Assembly (NCBI RefSeq): GCF_001592265.1
Contig: NZ_BCWP01000010.1
Coordinates: 1-64,000, forward strand
DNA from: Curvibacter delicatus NBRC 14919
GTDB taxonomy: Bacteria; Pseudomonadota; Gammaproteobacteria; Burkholderiales; Burkholderiaceae_C
Length of the DNA stretch: 64,000 nucleotides
Reading direction: 5' to 3'
Below the pieces are notes generated by a model. The model did no database searches. It was not told the origin of the DNA and saw only the letters and a list, made by a program, of their open reading frames with translations. This document shows positions 37,942 through 51,705 of this stretch, piece by piece. The translations under genes and the position numbers were made by a program. Numbering within the stretch: the stretch's first letter is position 1; the number at the start of each line of letters is the position of its first letter.

Positions 37942-40071
37942 TCAGGCCTTGAGGTAATCGGTCTTGCCGCCCAGCCAGCGCGCCACGTGCTTGGCCGCCA
38001 GCTCCGGGTAGCGGTCCAGCATCAGCGGCGCCGCCTCACGCGCCCAGGCCAGCAGGTGGGTGTCGGTGGCCAGGTCGGCAAAACGCAGCAGCGCCGCACC
38101 GGACTGGCGTGCGCCAAGGAACTCGCCCGGGCCGCGGATATCGAGGTCGCGCCGCGCGATCTCGAAGCCGTCGCTGGTCTCGGCCATGGCCTTCAGGCGC
38201 GCACGCGCCGTCTCGCCCAGGCGTGGCGCGTCGCCGGTGGAATACAGCAGCACGCAGGCCGAAGCGGCCGCACCACGACCAACGCGGCCGCGCAGCTGGT
38301 GCAGCTGGCTCAGGCCGAAACGCTCGGCATGCTCGATCACCATCAGCGAGGCATTCGGCACGTCGACACCGACCTCGATCACCGTGGTACTGACCAGCAC
38401 CCCCATCTGGCCGCTGGTGAACAGCGCCATCACCGCCTTCTTTTCGGCCGTCGGCATGCGCGAGTGCAGCAGGCCCACCATGACACCCGGCAAGGCCTCG
38501 CTCAGTTCCGAGTGCGTGGCCGTGGCATTGGTCAGGTCAAGCGCCTCGCTCTCCTCGATCAACGGGCAAACCCAGTAGACCTGCCTGCCAGCCGCCAACT
38601 GGCCGCGGATGCGCTCGATCACCTCGTCGCGCCGCTGCTCGGACACCACCTTGGTCACGATCGGGCTGCGCCCGGGCGGCAGTTCGTCGATGGTGGAGAC
38701 ATCGAGGTCGGCGTAATAACTCATGGCCAGCGTGCGCGGGATCGGCGTGGCCGTCATCATCAGCAGATGCGGCTCCACCTCATCGCCGTTGGTCTTGCTG
38801 CGCAAGGCCAGGCGCTGGGCAACGCCGAAACGGTGCTGCTCGTCGATGATGGCCAGCGCCAGGTTCCTGAACTGCACCTGCTCCTGGATCACGGCGTGCG
38901 TACCCACCACCAGGCCGGCTTCGCCGCGCTCGATCAGGCCCAGCATCTCGGCCCGTTCCTTTTTCTTCTGGCTGCCGGTGAGCCAGGCCACACGCACGCC
39001 CAGCGGCTCCAGCCAGCCCACCAGCTTGCGGAAATGCTGGTCGGCCAGGATCTCGGTCGGTGCCATCAGCGCGCACTGCCAGCCGGCGTCGATGCACAGC
39101 GTCGCGGCCAGCGCCGCCACCACCGTCTTGCCGGAACCGACATCGCCTTGCAACAGGCGATGCATGGGCACGGCATCGGCCAGGTCGTGCGCAATCTCCT
39201 CACCCACGCGGCGCTGCGCTGCCGTGAGCTGGAACGGCAAGCTGGCCAGCAGCCGTTCGTGCAGCGAGCCGGCGCCGTCAGCCCGCAGCACCGGCGCGCG
39301 CAGGTGGGCGCGCTCGCGGCGCGACTGCAGTTGCGACAGCTGCTGTGCCAGCAACTCCTCCGCCTTGAGCCGCTGCCAGGCCGGGTGGCTGTGGTCTTCC
39401 AGCTGTGCCAGCGACACATCGGGCGTCGGGTGGTGCAAAAACGATAGCGCCTGGCGCAGATTCCACAAGGGTTTCAGGCCAATTTGGCTTGAAATATCGG
39501 CAGGCAGCGTGTCCACCAGGTCGGCCCGCGCCAAGCCACCCAGCACCGCCTTGCGCAGGTAGGGCTGCGGCAGCCCGGCCACTGTCGGGTAGACCGGCGT
39601 CAGCGCGGTGGGCAACTCGCCGCCGGCTGCCCGGGTGTGCGGGTGCATCATGGTCCAGCCCATGAAACCACCACGGATCTCGCCGCGGGCGCGGATGCGC
39701 GCGCCTACTGCCAGCGCCTTCTGTTGCGAAGGGTAGAAATTGAAAAAGCGCAGCACACAGGTGTCGCTGCCATCGTCCACCGTCACCAGCAACTGACGGC
39801 GCGGGCGGAAGGTCACCTCGCTGGCCGTCACCGTGGCCTCGATCTGCACCGTGCCGCCCTCACGCGCATCGACCAACCGCGTGATGCGCGTCTCGTCCTC
39901 GTAGCGCAGCGGCAGGTGCAAGGCCAGGTCGATGTCGCGCTTGAGGCCAAGTTTCTCCAGCGCCTTCTGGGCCGGGCTTTTGTCTACGCGCTTGGCCTCG
40001 CCCGCCACGGCGTCCTTGGCCGCAGCTTTGGCGGCTTTTTTTCGGGCGGGAGCGGGCGGCGGCACGGTCAT
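37942..40071 (-). CDS. recG: ATP-dependent DNA helicase RecG
   Basis: A 709-residue superfamily 2 helicase that remodels stalled forks and branched DNA. The N-terminal wedge/OB domain spans about 60-200. Walker A GDVGSGKT lies near 308-315, the DEQH box near 417-420 and TATPIPRT near 441-448; the C-terminal part has the QLRGRVGRG motif. It is divergent from queA. The N-terminal 35 residues are Lys/Ala-rich and variable. Confidence 0.97.
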   Translation of the reverse strand: MTVPPPAPARKKAAKAAAKDAVAGEAKRVDKSPAQKALEKLGLKRDIDLALHLPLRYEDETRITRLVDAREGGTVQIEATVTASEVTFRPRRQLLVTVDDGSDTCVLRFFNFYPSQQKALAVGARIRARGEIRGGFMGWTMMHPHTRAAGGELPTALTPVYPTVAGLPQPYLRKAVLGGLARADLVDTLPADISSQIGLKPLWNLRQALSFLHHPTPDVSLAQLEDHSHPAWQRLKAEELLAQQLSQLQSRRERAHLRAPVLRADGAGSLHERLLASLPFQLTAAQRRVGEEIAHDLADAVPMHRLLQGDVGSGKTVVAALAATLCIDAGWQCALMAPTEILADQHFRKLVGWLEPLGVRVAWLTGSQKKKERAEMLGLIERGEAGLVVGTHAVIQEQVQFRNLALAIIDEQHRFGVAQRLALRSKTNGDEVEPHLLMMTATPIPRTLAMSYYADLDVSTIDELPPGRSPIVTKVVSEQRRDEVIERIRGQLAAGRQVYWVCPLIEESEALDLTNATATHSELSEALPGVMVGLLHSRMPTAEKKAVMALFTSGQMGVLVSTTVIEVGVDVPNASLMVIEHAERFGLSQLHQLRGRVGRGAAASACVLLYSTGDAPRLGETARARLKAMAETSDGFEIARRDLDIRGPGEFLGARQSGAALLRFADLATDTHLLAWAREAAPLMLDRYPELAAKHVARWLGGKTDYLKA

Positions 40072-40126
40072 GGGACAATTCTGCCTTGTCTTTTACTTGG
40101 CACGGGTTCGTCCAACCCTCAAGCAC

Positions 40127-41179
40127 ATGCACCATGCTTCCCCTGACGCCACGCGCGTCTTCACCCTCAGCGATTTCGATTTCGAACTCCCCCCCGAACT
40201 GATCGCCCAGCACCCGGCTGCTGAGCGCAGCGCCTCGCGCCTGCTGGACGGCCGCAGCGCACAGCCGGTGGACCGCATCTTCCGCGAGTTGCCCGGGCTG
40301 CTGCAACCGGGCGACCTGCTGGTCTTCAACGACACCCAAGTCGTCAAGGCTCGCCTGTTTGGAGAGAAACCGACCGGTGGCAAGCTGGAGCTGCTGATCG
40401 AGCGCGTGTTGCCGGGCTTTGAGGTAGTGGCGCACATGAAGGTGAGCAAGAAGCCACCGGTGGGCATGGTGCTGCAGATGGTGGGCGGCTACACGGCCAC
40501 GCTGCTGGGTCGCTGGCCGGATGAAGATGGGCAGCTGTTCCGCCTGCAGTTCAGCGACGAACCGCACGCGTTGATGGAGCAGCACGGTCATGTACCGCTG
40601 CCACCGTACATTGAGCACAGCGACAGTGCCGAGGACGTGGCGCGTTACCAGACCGTGTTCGCCGCCAAACCCGGCGCCGCCGCCGCACCCACCGCCGCCC
40701 TGCATTTCGACGAAGGTCTGCTGGCTGCGCTGGAAGCCCGTGGCATCCGCCGCGCCAACGTCACCCTGCACGTGGGCGCCGGCACCTTCTCGCCCGTGAA
40801 AACCGAAAACCTGGCCGAGCACCGCATGCACCGCGAGTGGTATGAGGTGCCCGCCGCCACGCAGCAGGCCATCGCAGAAACGAAAGCCCGCGGCGGCCGC
40901 ATCGTGGCCGTGGGCACCACCACCATCCGCACGCTCGAATCCTGGGCCAAGACCGGCCAGGCCAGCGGCGACACCGAAATCTTCATCACCCCGGGTTTCC
41001 AGTTCCAGGTGGCCGACCTGCTGGTCACCAACTTTCATCTGCCGAAGTCCACTCTCATGATGCTGGTGAGTGCCTTTGCAGGCTACAAGCACGTCATGGG
41101 GCTGTACCGGCATGCGATCGAACACAGCTATCGCTTCTTCAGTTATGGGGATGCGATGCTGTTGCAACGCTCGCCATAA
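40127..41179 (+). CDS. queA: S-adenosylmethionine:tRNA ribosyltransferase-isomerase
   Basis: A 350-residue enzyme that transfers and isomerises the ribose of SAM onto preQ1-tRNA to make epoxyqueuosine. It has [24 protein letters not shown] near the start, [26 protein letters not shown] (about 220-245) and GKEP-like terminal regions. ATG 40127 is the family start; the frame upstream overlaps recG. tgt, the preceding step in queuosine synthesis, lies 3.2 kb downstream. Confidence 0.96.
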   Translation: MHHASPDATRVFTLSDFDFELPPELIAQHPAAERSASRLLDGRSAQPVDRIFRELPGLLQPGDLLVFNDTQVVKARLFGEKPTGGKLELLIERVLPGFEVVAHMKVSKKPPVGMVLQMVGGYTATLLGRWPDEDGQLFRLQFSDEPHALMEQHGHVPLPPYIEHSDSAEDVARYQTVFAAKPGAAAAPTAALHFDEGLLAALEARGIRRANVTLHVGAGTFSPVKTENLAEHRMHREWYEVPAATQQAIAETKARGGRIVAVGTTTIRTLESWAKTGQASGDTEIFITPGFQFQVADLLVTNFHLPKSTLMMLVSAFAGYKHVMGLYRHAIEHSYRFFSYGDAMLLQRSP

Positions 41180-41272
41180 ACCCGCTCCAGAATTCGTCGT
41201 TGTCGTCTTGATTCAGCGGGGTCTGACAGAATGCCCCCTACAACAACATCAACGCACATTCCGGAGACAAAA

Positions 41273-42259
41273 ATGACCTTGCAACCTGCCCGCCGACATA
41301 GCCTTTCACTGGCCCTGCTCACGCTGGCCTTGCCGCTCACGGCCCTGGCCCAGGACGGCAATTGGCCGACCAAACCCATCAAGTTCATCGTGCCTTATCT
41401 GGCCGGTGGCACCACCGACCTGGTGGCAAGAACGACCGGCGAGTTCGTGGGCAGGAAGTTGAAGCAGCCCGTGGTAATCGAGAACCGCCCGGGCGCGGGG
41501 GGCAACATCGGCATGGATGCTGTGGCCAAGGCCGCGCCGGACGGCTACACCATCGGCTTTGGCGCCATCTCGACCAATGCGCTCAATCCGCACATCTACA
41601 AGCAGATGGCCTTTGATCCGCGCAAGGACTTCACCGCTGTGAGCATGCTCGGCTACTCAACCATCGTGTTGACGGTCGCACCTCAGAAAGTGCCTAGCCA
41701 GAACGTGCAGGAGTTCATCGCCTACGCCAAAGCGCATCCGGGTCTGACCTATGGCACAGCAGGCGCGGGCACCTCGATGCATCTGGCAGGCGCGATGTTT
41801 GGTCAGATGACGGGAACCGAGCTGACGCATGTGCCCTATAAGGGCAGTGGCCCCGGCATCAATGACATGCTGGGCGGCCACTTGACGGTGATGTTCGACA
41901 ACCTGCCGGCCAGCCTGCCGCATATCCAGACCGGCAAACTGCGCGCCTTGGCGGTGGCGGGCAAGGCGCGCTCGCCCGCCCTGCCCGATGTGCCGACGCT
42001 GGCCGAGGCCGGCCTCAAGGGTTACGGTATCGACCCCTGGTTCGGCGTGTTCGCCCCCGCGAGCATGGACGCGAAGGTCACGCAGCGCCTGTCTCAGGCC
42101 TTTAACGAAGCGCTGCAAGACCCAGAGGTGAAGGCCAAACTCATCAAGAGCGGCTTCACCCCCGAAGGCTCCACGCCCGACATGCTGGCCCGGCTGGCGG
42201 CCAGCGAGTACGAGCGGCTGGGCAAGGTGGCCAAGGCCGCCGCCATGTCGGCGGACTGA
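41273..42259 (+). CDS. Bug/TctC-family periplasmic substrate-binding protein
   Basis: A 328-residue exported binding protein with a signal peptide (through LTALAQ). It has NWPTKPIKFIVPYLAGGTTD, VIENRPGAGGNIGMDAVAK and the FDPRKDFTAV segment of the family. It starts at ATG 41273, preceded by CCGGAGAC. It stands alone between queA and fghA, so its ligand (usually a carboxylate) is unknown. Confidence 0.92.
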   Translation: MTLQPARRHSLSLALLTLALPLTALAQDGNWPTKPIKFIVPYLAGGTTDLVARTTGEFVGRKLKQPVVIENRPGAGGNIGMDAVAKAAPDGYTIGFGAISTNALNPHIYKQMAFDPRKDFTAVSMLGYSTIVLTVAPQKVPSQNVQEFIAYAKAHPGLTYGTAGAGTSMHLAGAMFGQMTGTELTHVPYKGSGPGINDMLGGHLTVMFDNLPASLPHIQTGKLRALAVAGKARSPALPDVPTLAEAGLKGYGIDPWFGVFAPASMDAKVTQRLSQAFNEALQDPEVKAKLIKSGFTPEGSTPDMLARLAASEYERLGKVAKAAAMSAD

Positions 42260-42286
42260 CGCAACAGGCGCACGAGGCTGGGCGCT

Positions 42287-45549
<3,263 letters not shown>

Positions 45550-45850
45550 GCGCCGCGTGGCGCGGCAGGCTTCGTACACCGCCCCCTCTGCTGCGTGATG
45601 CCAAGAACTGGCAGGGATCTTGCTGCACGCCATATCCCTGATGACCGCGTTTGAAACATCATGGGCATCCGCAGCTGGATGTGATCGATCTGCGTGCCCA
45701 CGATTCGATCATGGGTATTGGCCCCTAAGCCAACACGGTGTCGCCGACAAAAGACAGCGGGCTTTACCTGACTTGTCGCAATCCTGAATTCACGACAGAC
45801 TGGGTTATGCACGTTAGAACCTAAGGTGTCACGTCAAACCGGATGACCGC
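45550..45850. other. intergenic region upstream of the GGDEF/EAL gene
   Basis: About 300 bases with no credible gene. The part near 45740-45840 is less GC-rich and probably holds the promoter of the signalling gene, but I see no near-consensus -35/-10 pair or strong palindrome. Confidence 0.4.
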
Positions 45851-48800
45851 ATGAAGACCTCTCCCAATCACCGCCGGAACGGGGACATCCACATGAGCAC
45901 AGCAGGCACCAGCTTGGGCTGGTCTTTGCTCGTGTCGCTTCTCATGCTGACCATCACCTTCTGGTATTGGCATGATGCGAAGAACGAAACCAGCGCAAAA
46001 CGCCAGCACAGCTTTGAACTGGAAGTCGAGCGGATCAACCGCGGCATCAAGGACAGACTGGCCAACTATGAACTGGTGCTGCGCGGCATCAAAGGCTACT
46101 TCGCCGGCTCGGCGCAGATCGACCGGCACGAGTTCTTTACCTATGCCCAAGCCTTGCAGCTGTCCGTTTCAGAGCCGGGACTCCAGGGTGTCGCTCTCGT
46201 CTTGCATGTGCCCGGGACGCAGAAGGAACGGCACATCGCCAACACGCGCGCACGCGGCTTCCCCGAATATCGCCTGCGACCTGATGGCGAACGCGACGTC
46301 TACGCCCCGATTGCCCTGATTGAACCGCTGTCGAACGACAACCGCAATGTCGTGGGCTTTGATATCTTGACGATTCCGCAGGCGCAGGAGGCGCTGCACA
46401 CATCGCGGGACAGCGGCAAGGTGGTGCTGTCGCGCAAGCTCCAGCTCAGGCAGGATGTCGGCAAACCGGACGCGCCGGCAGCCGTCGTGATGTATTTGCC
46501 CATCTATGCCAATGGCGCACGGCTCGACACGCCGGAGGACCGCCGCAAAGCCCTGCTGGCCTGGGTCGATGCCCCCTTCCGGATTCCCGACCTGATCGCC
46601 GGGCTCAACATTGAGCTGGGAACCGATATCGGCCTGAGCATCTTCGAGAGTGCGGCAGGTACTCCCGAGACGCTCCTCTTTCGCAGCGGTCAGCAGGACG
46701 GCGGCGAGGCCAGCACCCAGCTCAGAAGCCGAAACGCCCTGGATGTGGGCGGCCACCGCTGGCAGATCGAGGTGGCCACCTTGCCCGGGTTCGAGCGGCG
46801 GTTCGACAACGTCGCGCACACACAAGTGGCTTTGGTGGGCGTGCTCTTGAGCCTGCTGTTTGGCTGGGTCACCTGGATGCTGACGACCGGCAAGGCCCGT
46901 GCCATTGCGCTAGCACGCGAGAAAACCTGGGAGCTGCGCGGCATCCGCGATGATCTGGAAAGCACGCTGAACGCCATTCCCGACCTGCTGGTGGAACTGG
47001 GACGGGATGGGCGCATTCACCACTACCGGTCTTCACGCGCCGACCTTCTGTCTGCACGCCCAACATCGTTTCTCGGGCGCAAGCTGTCCGACATGTTGCC
47101 GGCCGAGGCCGCAACCATCTGGATGGAGGCGGTGCAGGAAGCGGGGGCGCAGGGCTTCTCGATCGGAAAGCAGTACCTGGCGCCGCACCCCGATGGCGAC
47201 AAATGGTTTGAGCTTTCCATCGCCCGAAAAGACAGCCGGCCGGCCGATGGCGAACGCTTCATCGCCATCGCACGCGACATCACCGAACGCAAGCATGCAG
47301 AAATCGATCTGAAGGCACGGGACGAGACACTGCGACTGCTCGAGGCCTGCCTGTCGCGCCTCAATGACGTCGTGATCGTCACCGAAGCCGAGCCGACCCG
47401 TGAACCCGGCCCCCGTATCGTCTATGTGAACGATGCCTTCACACGCCGGACCGGCTACAGCCGGGAAGAGGCGATCGGCCGCAGCCCCCGCTTCCTGCAA
47501 GGCCCGAACACGGCGCGCGACGCCTGCGAGCGAATCGGTGCAGCCCTGAAAAACTGGCAGCCCGTTCGGGAAGAGCTGGTCAACTACACCAAGTCGGGCG
47601 AGGAATACTGGCTCGAGATCGACATCGTTCCCGTTGCAAACGATAACGGCTGGTACACCCATTGGGTGGCGGTGGAACGCGACATCACCGAGCGCAAACA
47701 GCATGAGGAGCACACCTACCGGCTGGCCTATCTGGACGCGCTGACCGGCCTGCCGAACCGGCTCATGCTGCATGACCGCATGAAACAGGCGCTGGCGTCC
47801 GCCCAGCGCACCGGCAAAAAGGGCGCCTTGCTGTTTGTCGACCTGGACAATTTCAAGCAGATCAACGATGCACGGGGCCATGCCGTCGGCGACCAGCTCC
47901 TGATCCGGATCGCCTCACACCTGAACGAGATCATGCGCACCGACGACACCATCGCCCGGCTGGGCGGCGACGAGTTTGTGATGCTGGTCAATGACCTCGG
48001 ACCGGACGAGGAAACCAGTTCCCTGGCCGTCATGTCGATTGCCAGAAAGGTGCATGCGGCACTGGAAGCCCCTCACGATATCGACGGCAGGCGTTATGCC
48101 TGCACCGGCAGCATCGGCATCACGATCTTCCCCAAGAGCAATGAAGGCATCGATGACCTTCTGCGCGAAGCCGATACCGCCATGTACCGCGCCAAGGCCG
48201 CCGGGCGCAACCGGATCTCATTTTTCCAGGCCACGATGCAAGGCGAGGTCGAGGCACGGCTGGCGATGGAGCAGGACCTCAAGCAGGCACTTGCCGCCGG
48301 ACAGATGGAACTGCACGTCCAGTCGCAGTTCGACAACAACTTCACCGAGATCGGCGGCGAACTTCTCTTGCGCTGGAACCATCCCAGCCTCGGCAGCATT
48401 TCACCGTTCGAATTCATTGCCATTGCCGAGGAGTCCGGCCTCATCATTCCCCTGGGTGACTGGGTCGTCCGGCAGGCCTGCCACATGCTGGTCCACATGG
48501 ACACCACCGGGCGCAAGGGCACGCTGTCCGTCAACGTCAGCCCACGCCAGTTCCATCAGGAGGACTTCGTCAACCGCGTGCGCGCCATCCTGCACGAGAC
48601 CGGCGCCCCGGTTGATCGGCTGGTGTTCGAAGTCACGGAAGGGCTGTTCATCCAGAACTGGGAGGAGACCAAACGACGCATGATCGAGCTGGTCGACATG
48701 GGCATCCGTTTTTCCATCGACGATTTCGGCACCGGTTATTCCAGCCTGGCCTACCTGAAGAAACTGCCGCTGTACGAGCTGAAAATCGACAAGAGCTTTG

Positions 48801-49000
48801 TGCAGGATACGCCCGACGACCCGAGTGACACCGCCATCGTGAAGTCGATTCTGTCGATGGCCAGACACCTGAACCTGCGGGTGGTTGCCGAAGGCGTCGA
48901 GACCCGAGCACAAGCCGACTTTCTGATCGCCAACCGGTGCGATTGCCTGCAGGGTTACCTGCTGCAGCGGCCCAAGCCGATGGCGGACTGGATGGCCTAG
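45851..49000 (+). CDS. membrane CHASE-PAS-PAS-GGDEF-EAL cyclic-di-GMP protein
   Basis: A 1049-residue protein (or 1035 if ATG 45893 is used). Order: a transmembrane helix (about 22-40), a periplasmic CHASE-type sensor (about 80-300), a second helix (about 322-345), two PAS domains with PAC ends (both ending DITERK, near 480 and 615), a GGDEF domain and an EAL domain. GGDEF at 705-709 is intact, with the RxxD inhibitory site at R696-D699, so diguanylate cyclase activity is likely. The EAL signature reads ELL (E837), while DDFGTGYSS (from 957) and AEGVET are intact, so phosphodiesterase activity is possible but not certain. The second PAS has PRFLQG without the LOV cysteine, so it should not form a flavin-cysteinyl photoadduct. 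Confidence 0.93.
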   Translation: MKTSPNHRRNGDIHMSTAGTSLGWSLLVSLLMLTITFWYWHDAKNETSAKRQHSFELEVERINRGIKDRLANYELVLRGIKGYFAGSAQIDRHEFFTYAQALQLSVSEPGLQGVALVLHVPGTQKERHIANTRARGFPEYRLRPDGERDVYAPIALIEPLSNDNRNVVGFDILTIPQAQEALHTSRDSGKVVLSRKLQLRQDVGKPDAPAAVVMYLPIYANGARLDTPEDRRKALLAWVDAPFRIPDLIAGLNIELGTDIGLSIFESAAGTPETLLFRSGQQDGGEASTQLRSRNALDVGGHRWQIEVATLPGFERRFDNVAHTQVALVGVLLSLLFGWVTWMLTTGKARAIALAREKTWELRGIRDDLESTLNAIPDLLVELGRDGRIHHYRSSRADLLSARPTSFLGRKLSDMLPAEAATIWMEAVQEAGAQGFSIGKQYLAPHPDGDKWFELSIARKDSRPADGERFIAIARDITERKHAEIDLKARDETLRLLEACLSRLNDVVIVTEAEPTREPGPRIVYVNDAFTRRTGYSREEAIGRSPRFLQGPNTARDACERIGAALKNWQPVREELVNYTKSGEEYWLEIDIVPVANDNGWYTHWVAVERDITERKQHEEHTYRLAYLDALTGLPNRLMLHDRMKQALASAQRTGKKGALLFVDLDNFKQINDARGHAVGDQLLIRIASHLNEIMRTDDTIARLGGDEFVMLVNDLGPDEETSSLAVMSIARKVHAALEAPHDIDGRRYACTGSIGITIFPKSNEGIDDLLREADTAMYRAKAAGRNRISFFQATMQGEVEARLAMEQDLKQALAAGQMELHVQSQFDNNFTEIGGELLLRWNHPSLGSISPFEFIAIAEESGLIIPLGDWVVRQACHMLVHMDTTGRKGTLSVNVSPRQFHQEDFVNRVRAILHETGAPVDRLVFEVTEGLFIQNWEETKRRMIELVDMGIRFSIDDFGTGYSSLAYLKKLPLYELKIDKSFVQDTPDDPSDTAIVKSILSMARHLNLRVVAEGVETRAQADFLIANRCDCLQGYLLQRPKPMADWMA

Positions 49001-49055
49001 CCGTCAGCCCGGCACCGCAACCGGCCCGCCTTGCGGCAGGCCGTTCACACCGCTC

Positions 49056-50918
49056 TTACTGCAGCTGCGCGCGCAGGTACCAGGCGAACACGGCCAGCAG
49101 CAGCACCGCCAGGATGGCGCCGTACCAGCCCCAGGGCGCTTTCTTCTCGGCGTAGGGGTCGGTCAGCGCACGTTCGGCGTTGGGCGGCAGCTGTGCCACT
49201 TGCGTCAGCGAGGTACCGAAAGGAATGTTGATGCGCGCGCGCGCATTGATGGCCCAGCCGTTGGCGTCCAGAATGGGCCCCAAGTTGCGGCTGCGCAGCT
49301 TGAACCAGGCCAGCAGCACCGCCGGGCCGGACACGATCAGCAACAGCCCGGCCAGCGCGAACGGAAGCTGCCACCACTTGAGGGCAAACAACCCGGCCAG
49401 CACCGAGGCCAGCGCCGTGCCCAACGCGCCCACCGCCAGCCCGATGGCGGCAAAGATGCCGGCGAACTTGCCAACGTCGAAGGGCGGCGGTGCCGCGGCC
49501 GGCGTGGCACCGGCTACCGCCTTCTTGCCGCCATCGACCACGGCCGCTGTCATCTTGTCTTCAGACGCACGCGCCTTGTTGGCCGCCATCTTCTGCAGTT
49601 GCTCGGCCACGAAACGCGCCAGCCGCTTGTAAGGCGCCCAGAACGCCTGACGCAGGCTGATCGGGTGATCGACGATCTTGCTGATGGTGGCGTCCCAGTC
49701 GCGGCCCTGGCGGTCGTAGAACACGCCGTTGCGCCCCGCCATCAGCTGGTCCGAGTCGCCGGCGGTGAAGGCCGCCGCAATGCTCAGCTTCTCGCCGCCG
49801 CGCACGCAGTCCACATAAACCAGGCAGATGCGCGACAGCGTGGCCAGCGCCGCATGACGGCCGGCATCGTTGACGGCCACGCACAGCTCGGCGGAACGGC
49901 CGTCCAGGTACAGCGTGCCGACCTGGAAGGTGGCCTTGCCCTGCCGCGTATAGAAGTCGCGGAAGGCGACGAAATTGTTGGCCAGCGGCATCAGGTCGCG
50001 CACGTAGTGGGCCAGCTTTTCCAGCTGGCGCACGCCGTCACCCTCGGCTGCCGGGTCGGGCCTGGCGGTCAGCCAAGTTGCATAGGGCGCCAGCTTGTCC
50101 TTCAGGGCCAGCCAATCGGCTTCGCTCAACGTGTCGCGCTGGCCCAGCAAGGGCGTCACCGCTGCATCGCGCAAGGTGTTGATGCGTTCGGCCCAGGCCG
50201 GGTTCAGGCCGCTGGTGAGTGAGAGTTGCGCGCCGGCTTCCACCCGTGCCAGCGGCAGGGCGGCAATGTCCTGGGCATCGGCGGTGAGCGTGCTGCTGCC
50301 CAAAGACACCAGGGCTTCATCCGCAGCATTGAGCGCCGCACCGGCGCGTGTGTCGAACGCCGCCAGCCGGCAACGCACAAACCAGTCTTCCACTTTCTCG
50401 GTCACCGCCAGCAGCGCCGCATGCGCGGCCTCGGTGGCGTCGCCCAGCGGGCGGGCCTGCGCACCGGCGGCCTCCCAGGCCTGGGTTGCGCGTTCGGCAT
50501 AACGTGCCTGCGCGGCACGTGCGGCCTCCACCGTCACCAGCCCGTGGTTGCCGCCGATGTCGGCCAACAGCTCGCGCGCTGCCTGCGCAATCGCCAGCCC
50601 TTCGGCGTCATCGTCACGAATCGCTTCCAGCGGCACGCCGGGCAGTTGCTGCGCCAGCACCTCCACATTCTTCAGGCGCTCCCCGGCCCACTGCACGGCG
50701 GCGAGCAGTTCCGGCGCGCGGATCTGGCCGTCACCATCGCTGTCCACCAGCGCCAGCGTGCGGGCATCGAACTCGATGCCCTTGACCGGGCATGACAGCG
50801 CCACCCAGAGCTTCTGGTCGAGCTGGTCAATGGCAAGGAGTTCTTCAGCGGTATCGAGCCGCACCTGGTCGAAACCGCCGGCACGGAAGAAACGCCAGTG
50901 TTGGGGGGCTGTGCTCAT
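49056..50918 (-). CDS. membrane protein of unknown function with an EF-hand
   Basis: A 620-residue protein. Near the N-terminus a canonical calcium-binding EF-hand loop (DSDGDGQIRAPE, 59-70) is visible. A long helical, Ala-rich soluble part follows (about 80-460). A Pro/Ala linker leads to three C-terminal transmembrane helices (about 487-515, 522-545 and 598-617). There is no signal peptide, so the soluble part is probably cytoplasmic. I do not recognise a named family. It is separated from the flavin reductase gene by about 110 bp. Confidence 0.8.
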   Translation of the reverse strand: MSTAPQHWRFFRAGGFDQVRLDTAEELLAIDQLDQKLWVALSCPVKGIEFDARTLALVDSDGDGQIRAPELLAAVQWAGERLKNVEVLAQQLPGVPLEAIRDDDAEGLAIAQAARELLADIGGNHGLVTVEAARAAQARYAERATQAWEAAGAQARPLGDATEAAHAALLAVTEKVEDWFVRCRLAAFDTRAGAALNAADEALVSLGSSTLTADAQDIAALPLARVEAGAQLSLTSGLNPAWAERINTLRDAAVTPLLGQRDTLSEADWLALKDKLAPYATWLTARPDPAAEGDGVRQLEKLAHYVRDLMPLANNFVAFRDFYTRQGKATFQVGTLYLDGRSAELCVAVNDAGRHAALATLSRICLVYVDCVRGGEKLSIAAAFTAGDSDQLMAGRNGVFYDRQGRDWDATISKIVDHPISLRQAFWAPYKRLARFVAEQLQKMAANKARASEDKMTAAVVDGGKKAVAGATPAAAPPPFDVGKFAGIFAAIGLAVGALGTALASVLAGLFALKWWQLPFALAGLLLIVSGPAVLLAWFKLRSRNLGPILDANGWAINARARINIPFGTSLTQVAQLPPNAERALTDPYAEKKAPWGWYGAILAVLLLAVFAWYLRAQLQ

Positions 50919-51027
50919 GGTGAGATGGCTCCTGGTTGTTTTGATTCAGATTCATCTTACCGCCGGCCCCGGCCTTTGCCAGCCGCGTTACGACCGGTCA
51001 CCGGTGCGCCGACCACCGTCTGAGGAG

Positions 51028-51570
51028 TTACACGCCCGCCGGCAGCTTGGCGCGCATCGCCTGGCGGCGGTCCAGCTTGCGGCCGTCGGCAATGAAGGTG
51101 CCATCGCCCACGGCGTGCAGCATGCGCCGCTCCTTGCGCGCAGCGTCCACCCAGGCGGCCACGCCTTGCAAAATGACGATGCTGTGCTTCTTGTTGTAGT
51201 CGATCACCCGGCACTCGATGTTGGCCAGGCACTCCTTGATCAGCGGCGCCTTGACCTGGCTGGCCGGCAGCGGCGTGAGCTTGAACTTGGCGAACTTGTC
51301 GGTGTCGGTGCCCGAACAGGTGCCCACGCCCACCACCTTGTCCAGCAGGTCCACCGTGGGGATGGCAATCACACACTCCTTGGTCTTGCGCATGGCAGCA
51401 AAGGAATGGTTCCACGGCCCGGTGGTGATGGCAAACACCGGCGTGAAGTCCACCACCATGGTCCAGGAGATCGTCATGATGTTGCTCTGCAGGCCGTCAT
51501 GCGTGGTGACGAGCACCACCGGGCCGGGCTCCAGCAAGGTGAAGGCTTTGTTAAGAGGGAGTTTTTTCAT
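51028..51570 (-). CDS. flavin reductase-like (FMN-binding split-barrel) protein
   Basis: A 180-residue protein of the flavin reductase/DIM6 group. It has PVVLVTTHDGLQSNIMTISW near 17-36, typical of FMN-binding split barrels, and KTKECVIAIPTVDLLDKV mid-protein. It may bind FMN and reduce flavin with NAD(P)H. ATG 51570 is chosen; an in-frame ATG five codons upstream is also possible. It stands alone next to the Mrr-like gene. Confidence 0.85.
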   Translation of the reverse strand: MKKLPLNKAFTLLEPGPVVLVTTHDGLQSNIMTISWTMVVDFTPVFAITTGPWNHSFAAMRKTKECVIAIPTVDLLDKVVGVGTCSGTDTDKFAKFKLTPLPASQVKAPLIKECLANIECRVIDYNKKHSIVILQGVAAWVDAARKERRMLHAVGDGTFIADGRKLDRRQAMRAKLPAGV

Positions 51571-51705
51571 GGGTGCCCCCGTCATCGATGTGACCAAATT
51601 TGCACTTGCCAGGTTGCCTGTCTGCGCTTTAGTGTCAAGCCATTCCTCTAACAGTAGGATGCGAGACCTGCTTCCATTGCGGCCTGATCCCATACTAGGG
51701 CAGCC

